A stretch of DNA of 64,000 nt from assembly GCA_964019415.1 (NCBI GenBank), contig OZ025872.1, positions 2,151,699-2,215,698 of the forward strand, in the 5' to 3' direction. The notes beneath the pieces are model-generated. The model was not told the origin of the DNA, ran no database searches, and saw only the letters and a list, made by a program, of their open reading frames with translations. The position numbers and the translations under genes are program-made. Positions 36,367 through 64,000 of this stretch are shown here, one piece after another (position 1 is the stretch's first letter; every line of letters starts with the position of its first letter). Source of the DNA: Ianthella basta (Eukaryota; Porifera; Demospongiae; Verongiida; Ianthellidae).

Positions 36367-37022
36367 CCCTATAGTGCTCAAGTTTAAAATTCGCGCCATA
36401 CTCTAAATGCTCGAGTTTAAAAATGGCTGCGCACACGAAGATTTTGTGCACTAAATTTTCACGCTTTCTGGTCATTCCTTCGCCCAAACAGTGACATAAG
36501 GAGAAAGGTAGTGTAGAGTGATATACTGCATGACGTTTGACAGTGTAGTTGGACCAAATCCAGACACTTCGCATGAGTGCGTGGTGCCATTGAGAAAGAC
36601 GTCGCACGCCTACTCTTCAAGCTATTTCTCGGCCATGAAACGTGATGATGTAAGTACGTACATAAGCGAATTGTTGGCGCAGTATCACAGGAAGATGTAG
36701 AGCCCTGTACTTCACCATTTCGTTACACAGTGCGCATTCTTTGGCTTTAACTACGAACGAGAAGGGACACGGCGTAATGTCGCTCGAACTAAAGCAGTTG
36801 CTTGCACGAAGCTTGTGCAACCAGAAGACAAGGTACGCTCGCTGAGAGAAGCTTTTTCTACTGGTACATGTCCTTGGAAAACAGTTGCTTGGGCAGAAGA
36901 CTTGTAACCACTGAAGCAGCGATGTTTTTTAGGCCTCTTTAGTTATGACACCTTTAGGTGTCAATGGGCCTTAACGACATTGCGTTTTATGACACCTAAA
37001 AGTGTCATTGGGCGCTAAAGGG
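36367..37022. mobile_element. piggyBac-like nonautonomous element (656 bp, TTAA target duplication)
   Basis: The ends CCCTATAGTGCTCAAG and (inverted) CCCTTTAGCGCCCAATG are flanked by TTAA at 36363-36366 and 37023-37026. The paralogous intron at 63880-63890 has a single TTAA with matching flanks, an empty site. TTAA duplication plus CCCT ends is typical of piggyBac (also compatible with Kolobok-like elements). A subterminal repeat near the right end contains GACACCTTTAGGTGTC and GACACCTAAAAGTGTC. No transposase frame survives. It sits in the CKAP5 B intron between exons 36070-36264 and 37198-37497. Confidence 0.8.
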
Positions 37023-37937
37023 TTAAGTAAGAAATTGTTGCTGTAATCATCAATGACGTTATTGGTGCTGGCCTTTATCTGAAGTGCTATGAGCTTTGTG
37101 CAGGACTCACCTACCATAATCTGACGCTGTGTGCTTGATATGACCATTTCCTCCACGCGTCACCTCTCCCCTGCCCACACATCATGTTCCACTCTAGCCT
37201 GCCTCTAAGCAAGCCATCCTCGGACTGTTGGAGAAGCACAAAGCATCCCTCCCTCCACCAAAGTCAGCTAAAACTAAGGCCACCTCAGCACCAAAGGAGA
37301 AGACAGAGAGTAAAGAGGTTTCAGATTCTCCTCCTGCTAAAGAGACCAAGACTGCCAAGACAGCCAAGGCGGGCACAAAGGCAGTGAGCAAGAAGGGAAC
37401 ATCGAAGAAGGGCAAAGAAGCAGAAGAAGATTTCGGACCACCACTCACGAAGGGGCCCACCATGCAGCAGAGGCAGAAGGATGAACAGAACTTCAAGGTC
37501 AGTTTTGTGTGGCTGTGTATGTACAAGTGTTTACAAGACTAATGTGAGCAGTTACACATGTTGCAACTACATGTACGTATGTATGCATGCTTAGACCCGT
37601 TTCACTCCCATTTGTAGGTTTTGAAGTGGAGCTTTTCCACTCCACGGAGTGAGTTTATAGAACAGCTCAAAGATCAGATGCAGCCATGTGTCTCACGGCC
37701 ACTGCTGACTCAGCTCTTTCACGACGACTTCAAGCACCACATCGCTGCTCTGGGCACACTCAAAGAGGTGTGTGGTGTGTGTATTTATTGTATAGAGTAT
37801 ATAGTATGGTAGTGAGTGTGGTGCTCCCCTCTTGTGCTGCAGTGTGTCAGTGGTAGTGCTCAGTATGGGGCAGAGGCCATTGCATGTGTGGACCTCCTGC
37901 TCAAATGGGTGACTCTGAGGTGAGGGGATGTGCACAG

Positions 37938-38138
<201 letters not shown>

Positions 38139-38253
38139 ATCCCCTGATAGTGCTTCCATCCTGCTGAATAGATTATCTCACTGGTTAACAGTACAATTTA
38201 AAACTATTTCCTAATTTCTTAAGCCTCCTCATTCCTTGTCCCTCCCCCTCCAG

Positions 38254-42050
<3,797 letters not shown>

Positions 42051-42112
42051 ACACATTCTCTGTCAGCCCTCACCACTTGCAGTGCACCATGTGTGCACAC
42101 TTTTGATTATGT

Positions 42113-42118
42113 AATAAA
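42113..42118 (+). terminator. Polyadenylation signal AATAAA of CKAP5 B
   Basis: Same position relative to the stop as in copy A. The following 400 bp parallels 5253-5640 and holds no exon that I can support. Confidence 0.65.
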
Positions 42119-42569
42119 TTGAACCATATTGTATTGTGTGTCTCGTGTGTATGGTGAGCCCTTCTAGTTTATGAACATGTCACAGACACTTTCTTTACCA
42201 CTGGTCCTCTTGTAGCTACATTACTGCATGTCTGTGTGGTCACTCTGTGGTGATGTATTTGACTGCTGATTTCTCTAGACAGTGATATGTGTAATTATTG
42301 TTTGATTGCTAATGACAGGTTCTAAAAGTAGCTAATTTACAGGTTCTAAAAGTAAACGTTGTCAAGTAAAGATTTTCAATTCTATAATCACTATTATTAT
42401 AATAAATGCAGCGCCATAATGGTCTTAATTATAAATTATCTTTAATTTCTATCTCTGCGGATAGTCCAGACTACCTCATAATGCATGGAACTGCATGTCG
42501 TTTGAGCATTAGCTGATATAATGACATTCATTGTCGGCCATCTTTCTGTCTCTCAAGTATGGGGAACAG

Positions 42570-42641
42570 TAGTCTGGCTTGCTAGACCGTCCCACGTAAA
42601 CGCGCCGGGCGCTTACGGGACGATCTAGCGGGCCAGACTAA
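42570..42641. mobile_element. 72-bp foldback transposon (hAT-like MITE) unique to unit B
   Basis: The insert starts TAGTCTGGCTTGCTAGA and ends TCTAGCGGGCCAGACTAA, an imperfect palindrome over nearly its full length. It is flanked by the 8-bp direct repeat GGGAACAG (42562-42569 and 42642-42649). Unit A has a single GGGAACAG at the same place (about 5700). An 8-bp target duplication suggests a hAT-family element. It splits the promoter-like block, so it arrived after the duplication. Confidence 0.75.
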
Positions 42642-43154
42642 GGGAACAGTGCCTGTTGTCCTTGCAATTGCGCATGCACTGACGGGAATATATCGTGTCT
42701 CGCTCCAACAGATGGTAAGTGCATGACGTGTACAGAAGGTGTACGCGCTGTGGGTGAGGAGTCGTGCACACACGTTGGTGACACCGGCCTGAGTGATGTA
42801 GCTACGTACGATGCTAAGTTGGGGCATGGGCTTGGAATTTGTACACAGATCTTCATTGCACGAGCACCTGATAACTCTGTTCATTGAGCAGCCACACCCG
42901 AACGTCTTTGAGTAGTTTTGCGCGCGCATTATGTCTTGTCCGTTCTCTATCCACGCGCTGCGGTTTCTCTATTGAAAGACTCCTTAGTTCCTTGTGCTTG
43001 CAGTCCTGAGGACTCTTCATTCAGAGAGGCGTGTCGTCACCAGTGACGCTGGTGACTGTGTACCCACACACATTGTAGACCTTTGGTATTAGCATAGCAT
43101 GCGAATGTTTTGTGTGCCCTGCAGTCTGTGTATCAGTCCTACTATCTCACACAG

Positions 43155-43357
43155 TGCTGTCAGAGTTGTACCAGGAGAAGTTGGTGACTGAGGATGAATT
43201 GAAGATGATGAGAGGAGAAGGAGGGTACCTGGCTGGTTGGTTGGTCTGTATCCAGTGCACCAAACCACCAGAGGTTGCGACCAGAACAACCGACTTACTG
43301 GACAAGGTTGACTACTGTGAATACTTTGTTGAAGCTCACAAGTTGAGAGGTTGGTGA
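43155..43357 (+). CDS. CARD-like death-fold exon 1, unit B
   Basis: Open exon after the acceptor CACACAG: VLSELYQEKLVTEDELKMM...TKPPEVATRTTDLLDKVDY...LRG, with donor GTTGGT or stop TGA at 43355. It is the counterpart of 6237-6430 but changed at many residues while the frame is kept, which suggests some selection. It starts in phase 1, so it could join the next CARD-like exon at 43744 in frame. Confidence 0.45.
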
Positions 43358-43743
43358 GGTAGTCAGACTACACTGTGGTGAACTCTGTACAACAGTCAAG
43401 CCCACCCTAACTACAATCCTTTCTAACCATCATTCACTGAATTACCATTGCCCATGTTAATGGAAGGACCTTGAATGTACGAGTTGAGTTGAACACATTT
43501 GTGCAGTCAAGATGTGTCCATGCTGCCATGACAAGGGCCAAGTGTAGGTGGGATGTGTTTAGTTGTTCAGACTGTTCATGGTGGACATGGAGGATGTTAA
43601 CACGTGACCTCTGTCACCTTCTCACTCTCAGTTTTGCTTGTCTCATTGTCAATGTGTATACTGTGTGGAGAAAATGCATACACAGCGCAGTGTATGAAGC
43701 AGTGAGTGGCCAAGTGATTTCTAAACATATTCTCACGCTGCAG

Positions 43744-43923
43744 TACTGAATGAGCTCTTTACTAGGCGTCTTCTAACAGCAGAAGAGTGCCTTGAGGAGG
43801 CCAGTCAGGGAAGGCGGGGGTTGGAGCATATTGTTCAATCACTGTTGACCAAAACTGCAGAGGTATTGCCGGAAGCCTGTGAAGCTCTGGAGAAACATGG
43901 CTGCGCTATGAACCACCTGAAGA
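43744..43923 (+). CDS. CARD-like death-fold exon 2, unit B
   Basis: A clean 180-nt exon, phase 1 at both ends (acceptor GCTGCAG, donor GTGAGT). It reads VLNELFTRRLLTAEECLEEA...LEHIVQSLLTKTAEVLPEA and EALEKHG. This is the most CARD-like of the small exons: an L-T-x-E-E turn, then a helix ending L-L-x-K, then the A-L-E-K-H-G helix. Its relative at 33744-33931 carries a stop. If exons 43155 and 43744 are spliced they would give a tandem death-fold adaptor. No start exon or stop is certain. Confidence 0.45.
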
Positions 43924-44033
43924 GTGAGTTGTACTGTAGTAACAACCCACATGCATGAGATGTGTTCAAGTACTGCACTATGACAGTGTGATATGTGACA
44001 CGTGCGGGGAGAAAGGGGTGATGATGTTTGGTG

Positions 44034-44050
44034 CACACACACACGCACGC

Positions 44051-44090
<40 letters not shown>

Positions 44091-44125
44091 CACACACATA
44101 CAACACACACACTCACACACACTCT
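44034..44125. repeat. (CA)n microsatellite between CARD-like exons, unit B
   Basis: Interrupted CA array following the exon at 43744-43923, comparable with 34019-34087 in unit A. Confidence 0.88.
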
Positions 44126-44176
44126 AGCTTGTTCACCCTGTGTGTGTATCAAAATCAATGCTGTTTTCCCATGCAG

Positions 44177-44357
44177 TGCTGACAGAGGTGTACCAAGAGA
44201 AGTTAGCAGTGAAGTGAAGAGGATAGAAGGAGAAGGAGAGTACCTGGCTGGCAGATTGGTTAGTATCCAGCACACCAAACCATCAGAGGTTGTAACCAGA
44301 ACACCTGATGTCTGAAGTTTGAATACGTTGGTGAATTTAAAGCTCGCTAATTGAGAG
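44177..44357 (+). pseudogene. Broken CARD-like exon 3, unit B
   Basis: It starts VLTEVYQEKLA and then meets TGA because of a small deletion. The next frame continues VKRIEGEGEYLAGRLVSIQ and TKPSEVVTRTPDV to another stop. It is clearly related to 43155-43357 but no longer translatable. Confidence 0.6.
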
Positions 44358-44812
44358 GTTGGTGAGATGTTAGTGTGTTTGTTGTTCCAGATAATAATCT
44401 GTGCCGCTCAGAGGATCTCCACACAACCTGTTCATCTGTCCCTTTCATATGGAGGTTTGGTGCAGTTGTATAGTAAAGACAGTGACCACACTGCCATGTA
44501 GCGTATACAACAATGGTGGAACATTCATGTGTAGGGTCTCTCTGAGATAATTGCTCACCACATTCATGTTGAGGATGGTGGCTGTTAACTGGCATTCTTT
44601 CTCTTGAGTTTGCATCCTAAAACTTGTGTACGTTTGATACTAATACACCAGGTTTGCTCATGCAGTGGTGACTTTCTGTGTATAGTAATTTCCCACTCTC
44701 AACCACCTGCGTATATTGTTCACCTCCTTCATTGTGTGTTCTTTTGGTTGCTGCTATCCTCTGTACGAAGTGGCCTGTCTCGGGCTCACTCTGTGCTTGC
44801 AAGTGTCCATTG

Positions 44813-45000
44813 TTTCTGAAGTTCTGCACAATTCTGGTTGACACATTCAAAGATGGTGTAATGAAGACTGCAACAGTAGCTGCTAAGATTTCCAAGCAAG
44901 TAGAGCTGCCAGGTAAAAGCCATATTATTCCATTATAGTCCCCAGTTCCGAGGGTCAGTTATTCTTCCTTGTAAATAATATGTAGCACAGTGAAGGAAAA
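44813..45000 (+). pseudogene. Fragment of a ROC-like GTPase exon
   Basis: TILVDTFKDGVMKTATVAAK and ISKQVELPGKSHIIPL match the ROC region around GTFKD in ANK-ROCO A and B (TVLVGTFKDQLMKMG...ISKRIELL). Further matching DNA (GTCAGTTATTCTTCCTTGTAA) continues past a stop. The glycine of GTFKD is Asp here and the frame is broken. No other part of the GTPase is nearby. It suggests a third receptor gene once lay between the CARD-like exons and this point. Confidence 0.7.
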
Positions 45001-45576
45001 GCTGTCATTAGAGTTTGGTTGGTGGTCTGTGTGTGTATGTGAGACTGCCCTTCAGGATGAGTGTGTATGTGTAGTGGAATTATGGTGACACGACAGTTAT
45101 GGACTGCCTTGATCGGTCTGATTAGACAGGTGTTCTTGTTTGGTAGTTTGTACACATGTCCATGACATGTACGTAGTTGGGACTGTAGGCACCGTCCTCA
45201 TTAGAGAGGTGACTTTATTTCCTCTAACCTTGTTTCCTTTTAACTCTTCAGCATGATGTAGGCTCAGCTATGGCCTGGCCATCCCCCTAGCCTTCTGTCT
45301 CCTAACTCTCATGCACATCACAGTAACCCACCGGCTGTGGTATGCTGATACAACTCACATGACCATCTGGTCTCCATGCAACCCCTACCGTTAATCGTAT
45401 TCACGGTTTAGGAACTTCATGGTGGTCTTCCCAGTCCAGAGCTTGTCATGAATCTCATTATATACTCACTCCTGTGTGCCCAGGCATCAGAATGAAATGT
45501 ATAGCTCAGACTCTCAGCTTGATCTCATGATAACCTATAACAGGAGGCTATGTATATGTATTATGTGTGTACACTC

Positions 45577-45650
45577 CTGTGTGCTCTATAGGCTATGTAC
45601 AGTGTGCTCTAGGCTATGTACAGTGTGCTCTATAGGCTATGTACAGTGTG
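45577..45650. repeat. Short ~23-bp tandem repeat
   Basis: Three copies of CTCTATAGGCTATGTACAGTGTG (the middle one shorter). Found only in unit B. The region 45001-45920 otherwise holds dispersed repeats (about 45177) and no exon that I can support. Confidence 0.8.
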
Positions 45651-45929
45651 GTCCAGTGGGCATGCTGCTGCTGCTGCTGGGGGCTCACATGATATGTCTT
45701 GGCTGCAGTGCAGTCATACACCTAAAGTGCCAGGTGACCCATAGCACCTATCATAAGATGAACATGGTGTCCACTCTTCACATTCATGAGATCAGTTAGT
45801 AAACAGTATGGCTATAGCTAGACTCACATTAATAATAGCTGAACTCATGCAATTTAGCATCTTACAGATGGCATGTTTTCAATGCCTTTCTGCTTTGGTG
45901 TGTGTGGAAGGGATGGTTGTGTGTGCACG

Positions 45930-45930
<1 letters not shown>

Positions 45931-45974
<44 letters not shown>
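45931..45974. repeat. (TG)n microsatellite, short homolog of the 9921 array
   Basis: About 44 bp against 240 bp in unit A. Confidence 0.88.
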
Positions 45975-46064
45975 ACGTTCACACTTGTACAGTGATGGGT
46001 GTGGTTGGTAGGTAGTGTGTGAGGTGTGGCAGTGTGTTGTCTGAGGTGGTCCTCTTCCATCAGC

Positions 46065-46138
46065 ACCAAACACCTCAGAGCTATTGGGGACAACATTGAC
46101 TTTACCTCCTCCTATTGTTGCTCTTCTAGGAACATGAT
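46065..46138 (+). other. Possible orphan exon with a BH3-like motif, unit B
   Basis: Identical motif H-L-R-A-I-G-D-N-I-D at 46071-46100. See 10364 for the argument and its weakness. After TTCTAG the downstream sequence differs slightly between units (ERDDEVLERAVEP against EHDGEGLERAVEP in one frame). Confidence 0.2.
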
Positions 46139-46704
46139 GGTGAAGGTCTGGAAAGAGCAGTGGAGCCCAACACAAACACACCAATCCCCTCATCCACCCA
46201 CACAGAGGACACACACACACAAACACACTCATGTACACTGTTTGAGTATACTTTGAATGGTTATTATACTTCTGTGGAAGTAAGATGAGAAAAAAAGAAA
46301 TGAAGAAGAATCTCTCTGTGTTTATCCTACAAAGAGGAGAGGTTACGTGTGAGGTGTGAGGGACTGCATGAATCAGAGTGCCTGAGCATCTCTTGGATGA
46401 CAGCTGGTGAGAGAAGAGTGTTGTGTCACACCTGTGGACTGATGGGTGCATACATGACACATACACATGTATACATGGACACTACACACACACACACAAA
46501 ACAGACACATGTAAAGGCACCTCGTGTGGGTACTACACAAAACACACACACAATATATATACACCTTGCTGGCCATCTCCATCAGTGTGTCTGCCTGGTT
46601 GATCAGGTAAATGATTGGTCGGTCGATGCCCGATGCCTTGCAATTGGATAAAATAACTCGAGCGTGGCCATATTTTCTAAACAAATGTCTGTGGCGCGCA
46701 AGTA

Positions 46705-46849
46705 TTTATCATGACGTCATTGTCAGCATTCTTGGAATACCGAAGAAGCCACTCAATAGTCACCGCGCCTGTTCTTCCTCTGCGGGGTCTGATCCCTGAG
46801 TCTTCTGCTCAGACTCAGAGTCTTCAGCTGTGTGGTGTGTAGAGACCAG
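46705..46849 (+). promoter_or_regulatory. Promoter and untranslated first exon candidate of ANK-ROCO B
   Basis: CRE-type TGACGTCA at 46712-46719, then a stretch like 11011-11140 ending in donor GAGACCAG|GTAGGT at 46849/46850. CpG sites are retained here more than in the flanks. The next 880 bp, to the ATG at 47731, is intron-like and parallels unit A. Confidence 0.45.
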
Positions 46850-47730
46850 GTAGGTTCACTACTAATTCATCGGGTGCTTGAGGGATTGCGCGTAACTGTC
46901 CACTCGTTCACTGTTTTACCTACCGGGATAGAACGAAAGTAACTCGCGCGTTCGACCAAAGAATGGCGAACCCCTCCTGATAATGTAGCACAGCAAAGGG
47001 CAGTTTTTACGATTCCCTACACGCTGAGCAAACTCATTACAAGGATAGCAGAGAATTTACGGGTATCGACAAGTTAAGTCGCACGAATCACTGCTTCGAT
47101 CAGGTCCTGACGCAGCTAGCTAACTCTTACAGTAAGGGAGGCGTGGCGCTAAGGACGTTAGTTGAAGCGTTGAATATGTCGAGCAACGTTGCTAAACATT
47201 CGAGCGCTATCGATATTATCCCCTAAAATGAAATATTAAATCGTATGTTGCCCTCAAATCGACACGAAGTTGAAAGCTGAGTTGCTATTAGCTAAACGCT
47301 TTGTACACCAGAACTCTGTTTGCTGTGTGCACTAGGAATTGTGTGCTCAGCACAACTCCTAGTATCACGTACATTTGAATGAACAATAGGAAATCTCCGG
47401 ACACGAAGACGTGGAAATGTCCAATGTACTCTGACATCTAGAAACATCGTGCACACATCTTTAATTGCTCCTTTGGTGCATCATGGCCAATCAAATTCAC
47501 TTAATCTTCCCTATTGATTAGTATTTCAAATTACTTCCATCAGCCATTTTGGCTGGATTTTGTAAGTCAAACTAATGAAGCCATCAAGCTTTCCCTGACA
47601 TAGTAGGATAGAGGTGATTTCTGTACGATTTGAACTAGCAATGTCTCTTTTCACTTCTTAGAGAAATATGATTATCTAAGCTTTGTAGTTTTTGTTCATT
47701 GCGATATCACATTTGCCACCCTACTCTAGG

Positions 47731-63104
<15,374 letters not shown>

Positions 63105-63584
63105 TGGACAACGCAAAATACCACAGGACAATTTTCATTGCATGTGCACATGTCTCTTTAATTATATCTTAAGCTTAACTTCTTATTTGTTTATGTTTAT
63201 TATGTGTTTGTATTAGTGTATTCTTTTCATTCCACTGACTGTATAGCTGTGTAGATAGTGTGATAGTGTGCAGCTGCAGCTGTTACTTTTAATCATTCGT
63301 TCGTTTTTCCACTTCAAAATTTGAAACGAGAATGAGGATAGAACTTGGCGCTCCAAAAATGGCCGATGCAAGAGGCAGTCCTTGTACATCGTGCACAGAC
63401 GAGTAAAGGCTGCGTCTCCCTCCGCTCCCTAGTAAGTACTCTTGTAGGGAAGTTAACACTGTAAAAAACCAATCTTAGCGCTGTACCTATCTGTTAATGG
63501 AAGTATATATCAATGAAGATGCCGGACACGGATCAATCGACTCGATTGCCATCTGTCTATCTCTCCGTTCCTCCTTTCTCCCAG

Positions 63585-63783
63585 CTCCTCCAATGGCTAG
63601 CATAGAAGCTCCCAGAGGCAGGCAAGCTCCCCTCAGAGTTCCCCTCTTTCATTCCCCCGTTGCTGTCCTGCCTGGAGGACCGCTCGGGGGAGGCGAGGAA
63701 ACACAGACAGACGGTACTGCCTCTAGTCATGGTTCGGGTCGGCTATGAGGCAATGGCGCGGCAGGCATGCAGGCAAGCTGAAG
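63585..63783 (+). pseudogene. Third CKAP5 TOG4 exon copy, broken
   Basis: It matches exon 36070-36264 of copy B, including flanking intron on both sides, but has TAG at codon 7 (GAG in copy B) and a 4-nt net insertion near 63765. Neighbouring TOG4 exons upstream are absent: the DNA from 63370 back to ANK-ROCO B is that gene's 3' flank. The right flank continues into the CKAP5 intron without the piggyBac-like insertion. Confidence 0.8.
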
Positions 63784-64000
63784 GTGTGTGAGGGGAGGGT
63801 GTGAGAATGAGGGGTGAGGGTGTAGGGGTGGCAGTGACAGTGGTTGAGGGATGGGACGGTGAGAGCTTGAGGTGTTAGTTGGTTTAAGTAAGAAATTGTT
63901 GCTGTAATCACCAATGACTAGTGATTGGTACTGACCTTTATCTGAAGTGCTATGAGCTTTGTGCAGGGCTCACCTACCATAATCTGACGCTGTGTGCTTG

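Larger units (their letters stand above)
34130..37919 (+). pseudogene. CKAP5: CKAP5 copy B, TOG4 and start of TOG5 (both ends truncated)
   Basis: Eight exons join in frame: 34130-34299, 34713-34887, 35159-35272, 35752-35880, 36070-36264, 37198-37497, 37618-37767 and 37843-37919. They encode an acidic linker (EEDEAEDEEDDEEAEG), the full TOG4 HEAT array (SDKNWKVRGKALQKV, LEDRSGEVRKHSQTVLP), a Lys/Ser/Pro linker and the first part of TOG5 up to CVDLLLKWVTLR. TOG domains bind curved tubulin dimers. TOG1-3 are absent on the left: the DNA there is CARD-like. The rest of TOG5 is absent on the right: the next CKAP5 exon is the C-terminal one at 38254. That join is out of frame (phase 2 onto phase 0) and meets TGA within three codons. 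The exons themselves are undamaged, so a recent rearrangement is likely. Expression is unknown. Confidence 0.82.

Overview
The window is animal nuclear DNA, most plausibly from a sponge-like or other non-bilaterian invertebrate. The genes are split by short GT-AG introns, there are dozens of (CA)n/(TG)n microsatellites, and the recognisable proteins are metazoan: CKAP5/XMAP215 and ankyrin-ROC-COR-CARD receptors. The lineage is inferred from gene content and was not tested by any search. All genes I can support lie on the + strand.

Layout. 1-5184: last 13 exons of a CKAP5 (ch-TOG/XMAP215) gene, copy A, cut by the left window edge. 5.6-9 kb: a CARD-like exon and microsatellites. 9-11.1 kb: dispersed repeats and a conserved promoter-like block. 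12015-31699: gene ANK-ROCO A, 20 coding exons and a predicted 1563 residues (17-aa tandem repeats, about 16 ankyrin repeats, ROC-like GTPase, COR-like region, CARD). 31.9-33.9 kb: decayed and intact CARD-like exons. 34130-42050: CKAP5 copy B, TOG4 plus the start of TOG5 joined across a (CA)n tract to the C-terminal exons. 42.5-45 kb: more CARD-like exons and a broken ROC fragment. 45-46.9 kb: repeats and the second promoter-like block. 47731-63104: gene ANK-ROCO B, 19 coding exons and 1506 residues. 63585-63783: a third, broken CKAP5 TOG4 exon, so the array continues to the right.

The whole window is therefore a tandem segmental duplication in which a housekeeping microtubule polymerase gene is entangled with a family of CARD-tipped receptors. 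The two receptor genes are nearly identical in introns and the 5' half. They differ at ankyrin surface positions and diverge strongly at the C-terminus, where the CARDs share only 52 of 95 residues by my hand alignment. Copy A also has a 4.2-kb internal tandem duplication that adds three ankyrin repeats. This pattern resembles innate immune receptor diversification. The receptor function is inference; the architecture and duplications are seen directly.

Mobile DNA includes a 656-bp TTAA-flanked piggyBac-like element with a matching empty site, a 72-bp foldback element present only in copy B, and a 570-bp terminal-inverted-repeat element present in both units. I saw no rRNA, tRNA, CRISPR or prokaryotic feature.
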